40,370 bases of DNA. Origin: Bacillota bacterium (GTDB taxonomy: Bacteria > Bacillota > Sulfobacillia > Sulfobacillales > Sulfobacillaceae). The position numbers were made by a program, and so were the translations under genes. Below, one piece after another: positions 1 through 8,507 of the stretch. Each line of letters begins with the position of its first letter. Within the stretch, counting starts at the first letter, position 1. The stretch covers positions 1 to 40,370 of the forward strand of contig JAJZZH010000100.1 of NCBI GenBank assembly GCA_021797675.1, given 5' to 3'. A model generated the notes under the pieces. That model was given only the letters and a program-made list of their open reading frames with translations. It did no database searches and was not told the origin of the DNA.

Positions 1-44
1 ACATTGTCGCATTCTGCAACGCAACGGAGGATGGCACTATGCAC

Positions 45-118
45 AAAAACCCATTTCCGCCTAGCGGCGGAAGCCCGCTTTCCTCCCCACGGCTAAAGCC
101 GGGGGCTTCTCGCGGGCA
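45..118 (+). mobile_element. IS200/IS605-type right-end remnant (hairpin)
   Basis: Two nested foldbacks lie here: TTCCGCC-TAGC-GGCGGAA, then an outer CCCGC/GCGGG pair enclosing a CCCC-ACGGCT-AA-AGCC-GGGG stem. GAAGCC and GGCTTC flank the inner stem. From general knowledge, this layout resembles the right end of IS200/IS605/IS1341 elements, where tnpB and its omega-RNA terminate. No tnpB is visible to the right; one could lie left of the window. It could also be an isolated scar or a terminator of an unseen upstream gene. Confidence 0.4.
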
Positions 119-140
119 TTCGGTGAGGGGAGGATGGGGC

Positions 141-425
141 ATGTTCGAAGTTCATAACAAGATCACCGTGATGTCGGCCGAACAGGCCAGACACGTGGAG
201 TCGGCATTTTCCGGGGCCGGTCATCGCATGGCGGCCATTCCGGGCTTTAAGGAATTTCACCTGCTAAAATCGCAAGATGGCAGCCATTACCTGGTGCGCG
301 TCGTCTGGGAATCAGAGGAGAGGTTTCGGCAATGGGTTAAGAGCGATCACTTCAAGCAGGCGCACAGCGGCCAAGCGGGCAACGGTACGAACGCGGAGCT
401 AAGCCAATACGAGATTATCCTGTAG
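141..425 (+). CDS. ABM-domain heme-degrading monooxygenase, IsdG/HmoA-like
   Basis: This 94-residue protein matches the single antibiotic-biosynthesis-monooxygenase (ABM) domain, a ferredoxin-like fold that works as a dimer in the cytoplasm. Family members of the IsdG/HmoA type open heme oxidatively and release iron. The three residues that define that active site appear at the expected places: Asn6, Trp65 and His75, in QWV and KQAH. The ATG at 141 is chosen because GAGGGGAGG sits just upstream; a longer reading from position 39 would translate through the hairpin remnant. It stands alone, with a small stem-loop right after its stop. A generic ABM stress protein without heme activity is the alternative. 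Confidence 0.75.
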   Translation: MFEVHNKITVMSAEQARHVESAFSGAGHRMAAIPGFKEFHLLKSQDGSHYLVRVVWESEERFRQWVKSDHFKQAHSGQAGNGTNAELSQYEIIL

Positions 426-428
426 GAT

Positions 429-446
429 AGAGGGCTTTGGCCCTCT
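429..446 (+). terminator. stem-loop after the ABM gene
   Basis: A perfect 7-bp stem, AGAGGGC and GCCCTCT around the loop TTTG, begins four bases after the stop codon. Only a short T-run follows, so an intrinsic terminator is plausible but weak. Confidence 0.45.
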
Positions 447-1100
447 TCGCGCTTGGCGACGATTGCGTTGATCCCCTCAACCCCGACATGTAGCAGGGTC
501 AGTCGGTGCCTGACATTCCCTCCGTCCTGAAGGCTGGGGATGCCCGGTGGGTTCTGGCAGCCCGTGCATGTCCCCGTGTTCTGGTGTAGTCTCGGGATTG
601 ATCGCGGCGGCACCCCCACCTGGCTACGCCCGGGATCTTCGACGGTTTCCGCCGCTTTCACGTCGATGGGCTTGAGATATCCGGATTGGTAGACCGGCCC
701 GTGCCGCGCGGGCGGTTGGCCGCGGCGGGGTCCCCGCCCGGCGGACATTCCCACGACGAATCCGCGCCCGATGCCCGAATCCACTGCCCTCCGGGGACGG
801 TGAGCGTGTAGACCAACGGGATGCCCCCACCGAGTTCCTAGATCACACGGTTTAGCCCGCCCGCTGCCGCCCGTGCGTCCCGGGGATCCGCGACCGAGCC
901 TTGCGCCCACACCGTCCTGTTGACAATGCCGGGCGGATCTTCGAGTTGCAACCGCCCTGTGGTGTTGGCTGACGGTGGTGCTGAATTTTTGCTGGCGCAC
1001 AGCCTTGTGCGCGGGCGACCAATCCGCCGGCGTAGGTCGCCCACGCGCCCGGGTCGATTTCTTCGTCCACGCTGCCCGCTCAGGATGCGACATGGACGAA
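447..1100. other. gene-free G+C-rich tract
   Basis: I see no gene with a ribosome binding site here. A long open frame on the minus strand (about 347-1120) is rich in Arg, Pro and Gly, overlaps the ABM gene and has no family signature. On the minus strand around 690-1070 short stretches in different frames look vaguely protein-like, for example VYTLTVPGGQWIRASG near 760-810, interrupted by stops. This may be a decayed gene, but I cannot name it. Confidence 0.4.
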
Positions 1101-2780
1101 CTAGGCCGTATCGGAATCATACGGGATGACCACCATGGCCCAAATGTCGAATGAGGGCACCAGGACTCTCAGCGCTTTACCTCGGACGTGATCCACCCAC
1201 ACGGGATCTTCCGATCGCCAAAGGGCCTCCTCCGCTCTCTGCACGAGCACGGCACTCACCGGATGATTCCATTCAATCGTAAGCTCTATCGACGGGGTCG
1301 GCGTAAACGGCTCCTCATGAATCGCATCCCACCGATCGTCTTGGACCCACGTCAAGTTTATCAAGTGCACCACCAGCCCTTGGTCGGTGCAGGTGACCCG
1401 CGTCCATACATGGCCGGCCTCAGGCTCGACGGACGTCGGCACCCCACGTATCAGCACGGTGTCGTTGATGCCCCCACCAAAGCTCCAGGTGACGTCCTCG
1501 ACGGTTGGCCCCGACAGCCAATCGGCGTCAGCCGTGATCAAGTCGTACATCGCACGCAGGGGTTCAACTAGCGTCGACGGCATGGCCACATGATCCGGAT
1601 AATAGGCTTCTGCCAGCATGGCGCCCGCCTCGCCCAGAAATAGATGATGGCCTCCGCTGGCGTGGATAATCGCCGACAGCAGCAAAACACTGCGGGTCAC
1701 GGGCCACGAGACATCAGAATGCAGGGAGGATTTAGCGGCTTTGAGGTAGGCCGCGAGAATGACTTGCTTGCCCGTGCCAGCTGATCGCAATCGGGTGACG
1801 AGCTCGGCGAGATGCCGATATCGCGTCATCGGGGGCCAAACTTCCACATACAGGGCGTCCTGATGCCGAAGTGCGGTGTCGCGGACGGAATACGTTGACA
1901 CATTGTTAAAAACAAGACCGGCCCGGGCACCGAGCCGATCACGGCACGCGTCGATCAATGCGCCATATTCTTGGCCCATCCACACCGTCGCACCGTTGTG
2001 CCTGCGAGCCGATTTGGGGAACCCATATTGATCGAGGTGCAGACCGTCAAAGCCAAATGTCAAGACGCGCTGAAATTCCCCAAGGATATGTTCCCTCCAC
2101 GCGGAATGTTCGCTGATATCCATCAAATGAAAGCGATCGATGAGTGCATATTGGTGGCCTTGATTGTCATACAGCCCTTCCTCCGGGTGCGTTTTCGCAT
2201 AATCGGCCAACGCGGCGTAGACCGGAGCATAAGCCAGGCAGGCCGTTCCCATTGCCTGCATCGCCTGCATCCGTGCCGTGATTCCTGCCGTGGCCAATTT
2301 TCGCCCCATCGGATCGGTGAACTCCGGCGCGTGGGGGACCAAGGCGTCGTGGCGCTCCATCCAATCATAGAACTGGACGACATTCAAGTGAAACGCACGA
2401 AAAAACCGCTGGTAGGACTCATAGGTGTTCTTCAACGTGTAGTCGGATAGGAATCCGTAGCGCGGCGTCTGGCGCCAGTGGTCCCGCACGTCAAATGCGG
2501 TCCGAGCGCGAAGGGTCTCTCCGCCGTGCGTCACGTCGACCAGGACGCGATACCCTCCCCGGGCGAACGGTCCCAGATCCATCACGGAAGACGCGGCTTC
2601 CCGCAGTTCGCCTATCGTCGTCGACCAGATGCCCACCACGCGCTGGACCCTCAACACCATCACCTGCACGACGGCCTGCTCCGGCAGGCCCCTCAACAGT
2701 TCGAACTGGAGTTCGATCGATGCACCGGGGTGGAACTGGGACTGACTCGGCACCACCGAAAGACTCGACGCGTTTTCCAT
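1101..2780 (-). CDS. GH66 glycoside hydrolase without signal peptide
   Basis: This 559-residue protein belongs to glycoside hydrolase family 66, whose members are dextranases and cycloisomaltooligosaccharide glucanotransferases acting on alpha-1,6-glucans. An N-terminal beta-sandwich (about residues 5-100) precedes a TIM-barrel opened by the family-typical GFLSDYT and VVQFYDWMERHD. The likely nucleophile is Asp250 in FDGLHLDQYG and the likely acid/base is Glu313 in LYVEVWP; their spacing of 63 is close to that in characterised GH66 enzymes. No signal peptide is present, so it should be cytoplasmic, which is unusual for the family. The ATG at 2780 has AAAGGA ten bases upstream; an ATG at 2822 is possible. 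It is last in the alpha-glucan operon, 80 bases after the secreted paralogue. Endo-hydrolysis versus transglycosylation cannot be decided from sequence. Confidence 0.82.
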   Translation of the reverse strand: MENASSLSVVPSQSQFHPGASIELQFELLRGLPEQAVVQVMVLRVQRVVGIWSTTIGELREAASSVMDLGPFARGGYRVLVDVTHGGETLRARTAFDVRDHWRQTPRYGFLSDYTLKNTYESYQRFFRAFHLNVVQFYDWMERHDALVPHAPEFTDPMGRKLATAGITARMQAMQAMGTACLAYAPVYAALADYAKTHPEEGLYDNQGHQYALIDRFHLMDISEHSAWREHILGEFQRVLTFGFDGLHLDQYGFPKSARRHNGATVWMGQEYGALIDACRDRLGARAGLVFNNVSTYSVRDTALRHQDALYVEVWPPMTRYRHLAELVTRLRSAGTGKQVILAAYLKAAKSSLHSDVSWPVTRSVLLLSAIIHASGGHHLFLGEAGAMLAEAYYPDHVAMPSTLVEPLRAMYDLITADADWLSGPTVEDVTWSFGGGINDTVLIRGVPTSVEPEAGHVWTRVTCTDQGLVVHLINLTWVQDDRWDAIHEEPFTPTPSIELTIEWNHPVSAVLVQRAEEALWRSEDPVWVDHVRGKALRVLVPSFDIWAMVVIPYDSDTA

Positions 2781-2860
2781 CTCCGTGACATCCTTTCGCT
2801 CGGTCTCGCTCGGTCGAGGCATCCCCGCCCAGCACGTCCCGGGGCTGCCTCGATCGCCCT

Positions 2861-4708
2861 TTACGACTTAGCAACATAGACCATATCCCAATATTTCAAA
2901 GTGGGGAGAACGAACGTCACATAGGTCCCCTGCCTATCGTGCCCGACCTGAAAGGGAAGGCGCTGGGTTGCGCCGTGGGCATAATCCGGCGAAGCCAGAT
3001 ACACCGCGGTGGGATGGGCGGCTCCGACCGCATAGCGCACCGTCGTATGGCGAAGCACCACGGGGGCCGGATCGCTGCCGGTCGCATCTTGCCACAGGGC
3101 AACGGGCTGATTATCCAGGTTGATCAATTGCAATACATCGAATCGGCGATTGGTCCGGCTAAACGCCCACACCGTTTGCGCAGCCCCATCCGTACTCGTG
3201 GGCACCTGGGCGATCGACACCGCAAGCCTTGCCCTATGGAGCGGGCCGCGCAGAAGATTCTCGTAGGCGGTCATGAAATTATAGTAGGACAGGAGGTCGG
3301 CTTTCAAGGACGCGCTCATGATGAGGTCATGATTGGGAAAATACGGACCGTTCAACATTTGTAGGTTGTCGCCCAATTCGATATGATCGCCTCCGCTGGC
3401 GAAGATGGTCGCGTCGGCGAGCAGAACGCCCGGCAGGCCAAAATACCCAGGGTGTTGGTCGGAGTAGCCTTGAGCCTTCGCACTATCCAGATATGCCGCC
3501 AACACCACGCCTTTGGTGTGTCGGGTCAACGTGTTGGCCTCATTGATGACGCCTTGCAGGTCGGAATAGGCCACCTGGCCGGAGCCGGGCCACGCCTCCA
3601 CATAAACCACGGATTCGCGCGACGCACGGGCCACGTGGGTGAGGCCGTAGCCTCCCACGTTGTTAAAGATGACTTGCTTGTGCAACGTCGTGACCGCGGC
3701 GTTCAGAAAGGGCGCAAAGGTGGCGACGAGATTGACCGGCTGCCCCTGTGCGGTATCCACCAATCCCAGATACCCCAATTGATCCACTTGCCACCCATCA
3801 AAAGGGTACAGCTTGAATACTTTCGCCTCTTGGCCCAGGATATAGCGCCGCCATGCCGGGTTTCCCGGATTGAAGACATCAATCGCGCTGGTCTGCCAGC
3901 CGCTGGGCATGGCGTAACTGATCTGGGATTGGCCCTGCGGATCGGAGTACAGGCCCCACTTCGGATTGACGCCGGCTGACCGGTAGTCCGCCCATGCCCC
4001 ATAGAGCAAGTTATAGTTAAAGGACTCCATGCCCAGGTGGTGGCCAACCGTAATCATTTCGACAATGGTCCGGCGGTAATTGGTTCGACCGGCGATGTCC
4101 TGCCAGGAGGCGGCCGGATGGGCCACGGTGCCCGCCACCGGCACGTCATGTTTCCACTGCCAGTCGTAGAATTGCAACGCATCGATATGATATGCGTTCA
4201 GTTGCTCCAGTTCCTGTTGGACTTGAGCCTTGGACCGTTTCGGGTACTCGGAGACGAATCCGTAACGGGGAAACTTGGACCACGTTGAAGAGACGTCTAC
4301 GGCGGTGGCAAACGTGCTGCGGCGGGCACCCCGGTCCGTTTCAAACGTGCCCTCAAGGAAATAGCCCTGGTCGTCACGCGTTGGAGGCTTCCAGCCAAAC
4401 GCCAGGGTAACCGCACGGTGCGCCGGCACGGTGACCGTCTTGGCGGGCAGTTGAGCCACGCGTTGATTGAGATGCATCGCCGTGATCTGCATGACGCCCG
4501 TGATCGGAGCCGGCCCATGGTTGACCACCTTGGCCGCTAGCTGCACGGGCTCTCCGGGAAGGTATCGCGCCCGGTTTGGCGTCAGCGCAATCTGGACCGA
4601 AGCGCTCGCCGACCCGGGGCCCGCCGCCGCCCGGCCGGGCGAGCCCCCGCAGGTCAAAGTGCCCGCCGCCACCACCGAGATGACCCCGATCCACCGTGAT
4701 TTCATCAT
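2861..4708 (-). CDS. secreted GH66 dextranase/CITase-like enzyme
   Basis: This 615-residue GH66 paralogue of the next gene has an N-terminal hydrophobic signal segment (residues 6-20) ending in LTCGGS. The Cys20 could be lipidated although the preceding residues are not a classical lipobox. A beta-sandwich domain (about 36-140) is followed by the catalytic barrel with RYGFVSEYP and LQFYDWQWKHD. The predicted nucleophile is Asp309 in FDGWQVDQLG and the acid/base Glu371 in VYVEAWPGSG. It probably cleaves dextran-like polymer outside the cell to oligosaccharides that the upstream ABC system imports. The start overlaps the GH13 stop by four bases (ATGA), indicating translational coupling, and GGAGGAAG lies upstream. 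A second ATG three bases in is equally possible. Confidence 0.85.
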   Translation of the reverse strand: MMKSRWIGVISVVAAGTLTCGGSPGRAAAGPGSASASVQIALTPNRARYLPGEPVQLAAKVVNHGPAPITGVMQITAMHLNQRVAQLPAKTVTVPAHRAVTLAFGWKPPTRDDQGYFLEGTFETDRGARRSTFATAVDVSSTWSKFPRYGFVSEYPKRSKAQVQQELEQLNAYHIDALQFYDWQWKHDVPVAGTVAHPAASWQDIAGRTNYRRTIVEMITVGHHLGMESFNYNLLYGAWADYRSAGVNPKWGLYSDPQGQSQISYAMPSGWQTSAIDVFNPGNPAWRRYILGQEAKVFKLYPFDGWQVDQLGYLGLVDTAQGQPVNLVATFAPFLNAAVTTLHKQVIFNNVGGYGLTHVARASRESVVYVEAWPGSGQVAYSDLQGVINEANTLTRHTKGVVLAAYLDSAKAQGYSDQHPGYFGLPGVLLADATIFASGGDHIELGDNLQMLNGPYFPNHDLIMSASLKADLLSYYNFMTAYENLLRGPLHRARLAVSIAQVPTSTDGAAQTVWAFSRTNRRFDVLQLINLDNQPVALWQDATGSDPAPVVLRHTTVRYAVGAAHPTAVYLASPDYAHGATQRLPFQVGHDRQGTYVTFVLPTLKYWDMVYVAKS

Positions 4709-6501
4709 GGGGCTTCCTCCCGGTCCCTGTCGTCGGCATCGCTTGGCGCCCCCCCGGACCGCGTGGCGCGGACTGCCACATACACCCGCGTCTCAAAGGG
4801 GCGGAGGGACATCACCCGCGCTATCGTGGGGGGCACCTCCGAATAATTGCTCAGCACGAGCCGCATCGGCTGGGCTGGAAAGGCGGGCGCCGCAGGCCAG
4901 CGAAAGGTCTGCGGGGTCTGGCCAAAGTTCAAAATGGTGACCAGGCAATCGCCGGCCCACGCGCGCATGAACGCGTAGGTCCGTTCGTTCTCGGGATCGA
5001 CCAGCGTATAGTCCCCGTGAATGATAACGGGATATTGGCGGCGCAGGGCAATGAGCCGCCGATAATAGGCCAAAACGGAGTCCGGGTCGGTGCGCTGGCT
5101 TTCCACATTAATCTGACGATAATTGGGATTGACCGTCAGCCAAGGCTCGCCGGTGGTAAACCCCGCTTGCGCCTCGGCCGTCCATTGCATGGGCGTTCGG
5201 GCATTATCGCGACCTTTCGCATAAATGGCGTCCATGACATCGGCAGGCGAGCGCCGTGGTTCGGCGATCTGAGCGGCATACCAATTGAGTGTTTCGATAT
5301 CGCGGTAGGCGTCAATGGTGTCAAATCGGGCGTTGGTCATGCCGATTTCCTCGCCTTGGTAGATAAATGGGGTGCCTTGCAAGGTGTGTAACAAGGTGGC
5401 CAGCATCTTCGCCGACTCCGCGCGAAAGATGCCGTCATGTCCAAATCGGCTGACCATGCGCGGTTGATCGTGGTTGTTCAGGTATAGACTGTTCCACCCG
5501 CGACCGTGCAGTCCCGTTTGCCATCGACTCACGATGCGTTTGAACTCGCTGAGCTGCCAGGGGCGTACATCCCACTTGCCTTCCGGACCCGCGTCGATGT
5601 CCATCAGTTCAAACTGAAACACCATGTCAAGTTCTCCGCGATCGAAGCCAACATATTGCAACGCCTGCTCGGGTGCCACGTCTAGCGTCTCGCCGACCGT
5701 CATGACATCGTAGGAGGCGAGAACTTGGTCTCGCATTTCCTGCAAATACGCATGAACCTCGGGCCTATTCAGAAAATACGCCCCTCCCCACTCCCAGGGT
5801 CGCTCCCCGGGTGCGTTCGGCAGTCCCGGGGCTTTGGCTATGGCATTGATCACGTCCATGCGAAAACCGTCCACCCCCTTGTTTAACCACCACCGCATCA
5901 TGGCATAAATGGCTTGGCGCATCGGCGGATACTCCCAGTTGAGATCCGGCTGTTGCACGGCAAACAAGTGAAGATAGTATTGTTCGGTCGCGGGATGGCG
6001 CTCCCAAACCGATCCTCCGAAAAACGACGCCCAATTGTTCGGGGGTTTGCCATCCACCCCCGGGCGCCAAATATAAAAGTTTCGGTAGGGGCCGTGGGCA
6101 TCCAAGCAGGAGGCGATAAACCAGGGATGCTCATCCGATGTGTGATTGACCACGAGGTCCATCAATAATCGCATGCCTCGGGCGTGCACCTCGCGCAAGA
6201 GGATATCGAAGTCTTCCATGGTGCCAAATTCGTTCATGATGGCCTGGTAGTCACTGATGTCGTAGCCGTTGTCTCGATTGGGAGATTGGTAGATCGGACT
6301 CAACCAGAGCACGTCAACCCCCAGCCATTTGAGATAGTCCAACTTGGATAGGATTCCTCGCAGGTCACCGATGCCGTCGCCATTACTATCTTTAAAGCTG
6401 CGCGGATAGATCTGATAGACTACGGCTTGCCTCCACCACTCCGTGGGCGGCCTCTTTGTCTTCGAAGCTCGCCGGGAGTCGATGCTCGTCTTTGTCGTCA
6501 T
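4705..6501 (-). CDS. GH13 oligo-1,6-glucosidase-type alpha-glucosidase
   Basis: This 598-residue cytoplasmic enzyme belongs to GH13 (subfamily 31-like). It carries the DSNGDGIGD calcium loop (38-46), region I DLVVNHTS, region II GFRMDVI with nucleophile Asp216, region III VGETLD with acid/base Glu271, and region IV LNNHDQPR with Asp345. The QPDLNWEYP segment is typical of alpha-glucosidases and oligo-1,6-glucosidases. The residue after the nucleophile is Val217; in this subfamily Val at that site marks alpha-1,6 (isomaltose) preference, whereas Thr or Ala marks alpha-1,4. This fits the two GH66 neighbours. The ATG at 6501 has AGGAGG eleven bases upstream; the longer frame to 6636 lacks such support. 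Likely role: release of glucose from imported isomalto-oligosaccharides. Trehalose-6-phosphate hydrolase is less likely because no PTS is present. Confidence 0.9.
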   Translation of the reverse strand: MTTKTSIDSRRASKTKRPPTEWWRQAVVYQIYPRSFKDSNGDGIGDLRGILSKLDYLKWLGVDVLWLSPIYQSPNRDNGYDISDYQAIMNEFGTMEDFDILLREVHARGMRLLMDLVVNHTSDEHPWFIASCLDAHGPYRNFYIWRPGVDGKPPNNWASFFGGSVWERHPATEQYYLHLFAVQQPDLNWEYPPMRQAIYAMMRWWLNKGVDGFRMDVINAIAKAPGLPNAPGERPWEWGGAYFLNRPEVHAYLQEMRDQVLASYDVMTVGETLDVAPEQALQYVGFDRGELDMVFQFELMDIDAGPEGKWDVRPWQLSEFKRIVSRWQTGLHGRGWNSLYLNNHDQPRMVSRFGHDGIFRAESAKMLATLLHTLQGTPFIYQGEEIGMTNARFDTIDAYRDIETLNWYAAQIAEPRRSPADVMDAIYAKGRDNARTPMQWTAEAQAGFTTGEPWLTVNPNYRQINVESQRTDPDSVLAYYRRLIALRRQYPVIIHGDYTLVDPENERTYAFMRAWAGDCLVTILNFGQTPQTFRWPAAPAFPAQPMRLVLSNYSEVPPTIARVMSLRPFETRVYVAVRATRSGGAPSDADDRDREEAP

Positions 6502-6726
6502 GCCTTGCTCAACCTCCTGTAGACCTGGCCCATCACGGGCTACGCGACCGGATGGGGTCCCTGCCGGCTTGGACCCTGGATTCCTGCCCGAAGATTGGGG
6601 AGGCCTAGGGCACTCGGGCTGGGGGCCTCCGGGCATCGCGACGGCTCGGCAACCCCACGCCTTCGAATCCCTGCGCCCCGGCCTGGTCTGGGCCCCATAC
6701 AGGCCCAGGCGTCCGCGATCGGCGGG

Positions 6727-7554
6727 TCATCCTTTAATCGCCCCAGCCATGATGCCTCGCACAATGTGACGTTGGAAAATCACAAACATCACGATGATGG
6801 GCATCGTCTGAATAATCGCGGCGGCGAAAAATTCTCCCCATTGCGTGCCGTGTTCGCCCGCAAACATCATGAGCGCGATGGGCAAGGTGAATTTATTGGG
6901 ATTTTGCAGAAACGTCAGGGCTTGGGTAAATTCATCCCAACCGCCCATGAAATTAAACAGCACGGCCGTCACCAGCGACGGCAGCGCCATGGGCATCATA
7001 ATCCGGATAAATTCCGTCCACTTGCTGCCGCCGTCAATCAATACCGCGTCCTCCAATTCCAAGGGCACATCATCGAAAAATCCTTTCATGAGGAAGGTGG
7101 TAAACGGGATCATTCCGGACGTGTAGATGAAGATGAGGCCATAGAGATGATTCAGCAGTCCCAGATACTTCATCAAATCGAACTGGGGCAAGATAAACGT
7201 CATCCCCGGGATCATCATGGAGCCCATGAACACGGCAAAGATCACGTTGCGGCCGAAAAATCGATAGCGGGAGACCACAAACGCCGCGCCGCAGGCAATG
7301 AAGGTTCCGAGGGCCGTCGACGCCACCGAAACATAGAGGCTGCGCATAAAATATCCGGCAAAGTTGTTGGTTTGCCAGGCGGCGACGTAATTCGCGAAGG
7401 ACGGATGATGGGGAAAGAACTCGGGCGGATACACCAAAGACAGTTGATTGGGTTCCAACGAAACGACCGCCATATACCAAAACGGAAACACCATCACGAC
7501 CGCGAAGGCGATGATTAAGAGAAACCGCAGCATGGTCGATTTGGAATAGGTCAC
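6727..7554 (-). CDS. CUT1 sugar ABC transporter permease (MalG type)
   Basis: This 275-residue integral membrane protein has about six transmembrane segments, beginning with a hydrophobic helix at residues 8-28. The cytoplasmic EAA-type loop reads EDAVLIDGGSKWTEFIRIM and ends in MALP, the contact site for the ATPase. It is the second of two permease subunits for an oligosaccharide importer. The GTG start at 7554 overlaps the previous stop (GTGA), with GGAGGG nine bases upstream. The longer open frame upstream only shadows the MalF-type gene. It should form a heterodimer with that neighbour, fed by the binding protein at 10.7-12.0 kb. Confidence 0.9.
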   Translation of the reverse strand: MTYSKSTMLRFLLIIAFAVVMVFPFWYMAVVSLEPNQLSLVYPPEFFPHHPSFANYVAAWQTNNFAGYFMRSLYVSVASTALGTFIACGAAFVVSRYRFFGRNVIFAVFMGSMMIPGMTFILPQFDLMKYLGLLNHLYGLIFIYTSGMIPFTTFLMKGFFDDVPLELEDAVLIDGGSKWTEFIRIMMPMALPSLVTAVLFNFMGGWDEFTQALTFLQNPNKFTLPIALMMFAGEHGTQWGEFFAAAIIQTMPIIVMFVIFQRHIVRGIMAGAIKG

Positions 7555-8507
7555 GATCCTCGTCCCTCCCTTACGTTCAGGACTCGTGGACGGAAAAGCC
7601 AGAACTGCACTAACGTGATGCCGATGATGAGCACCGCAATCAGCCAGGACAACGCGCCCGCATAGCCGAACTGCAGGTTGTCGAAAGCTTGCTCGTACAT
7701 CCATACCAAAGGTACCTGCGTTTCGTTGGCGGGGCCGCCGCCGGTCAAGATGAATATCTGCACAAACACCTGAAAGGCGCCCATCACCAAGAGCACCGTC
7801 ACAAAGAACGTGGCGCTCTTGATGCTGGGCAGGGTGACCGACCAGAACGTATGCCATTTTCCGGCCCCGTCTAGGGCAGCCGCCTCATACAGTTCCTCCG
7901 GAACCGCTTGCAGCCCGGCCAAGAAGATCATCATCGCCCAGCCGATTCCCTTCCATGAACCCAATAACGCGGCCACCACCACCGCCCGCCCAGGGTCCGC
8001 CAACCATGCAATGGGGGAATGGATGAGGTGGATGGACATGAGAAACCAATTAACCAGCCCGTAGTCCGTATTGAAGAGGTATTGAAACAGATAGGTCACC
8101 ACCACCCACGACGTGATGACGGGAAAGTAATAAAAGAGCCGAAGCGGCGTCCGTCCCGGCATCGGCCGATCTAATCCGACGGCCACCAGCAACCCTAAGA
8201 TGATTTGAATGGGGACCGAGACGATCATGTACAGGAGCGCGTTCCCCAGCGCGATCCGATTGGTCGGGTCATTCAGCACTTGAATGAAGTTCTGCAGTCC
8301 GACAAACTGCACCGGTCCGGTGATGGGCCAGTTGGTGAAACTCATCGCGAACGAATAGAGGATGGGATAGACGGAGAACACCAGGAAAAATGCTAACGCA
8401 GGGAGAAGAAACAGATAGATGGCCGCATGATGACGGATAGAACGTCCTAATCGAACCGATCGGCGGCGTACCCCGATCGACGGCGAGGGAACGATAGCCT
8501 TTTCCAT
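7551..8507 (-). CDS. CUT1 sugar ABC transporter permease (MalF type)
   Basis: This 318-residue membrane protein starts with a basic N-terminus, then a hydrophobic helix (about 30-55) containing LFLLPALAFFLVFSVYP, a typical MalF/UgpA-type opening. The EAA loop reads EAAALDGAGKWHTFWSVTLP. It partners the overlapping downstream permease, and the two form the membrane channel of a predicted alpha-glucan oligosaccharide importer. The ATG at 8507 is chosen because the protein family starts about here. The ribosome binding site is poor (GGAGG about 21 bases away), so the start is uncertain; the open frame extends to 8873 with low-complexity sequence. No ATPase follows the permeases. Confidence 0.88.
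   Translation of the reverse strand: MEKAIVPSPSIGVRRRSVRLGRSIRHHAAIYLFLLPALAFFLVFSVYPILYSFAMSFTNWPITGPVQFVGLQNFIQVLNDPTNRIALGNALLYMIVSVPIQIILGLLVAVGLDRPMPGRTPLRLFYYFPVITSWVVVTYLFQYLFNTDYGLVNWFLMSIHLIHSPIAWLADPGRAVVVAALLGSWKGIGWAMMIFLAGLQAVPEELYEAAALDGAGKWHTFWSVTLPSIKSATFFVTVLLVMGAFQVFVQIFILTGGGPANETQVPLVWMYEQAFDNLQFGYAGALSWLIAVLIIGITLVQFWLFRPRVLNVREGRGS

Noticed and set aside
347-1120. 257-codon minus-strand ORF at the left end
   Set aside because: It overlaps the well-supported ABM gene and the end of a GH66 gene, lacks a ribosome binding site and has a composition typical of out-of-frame G+C-rich DNA.
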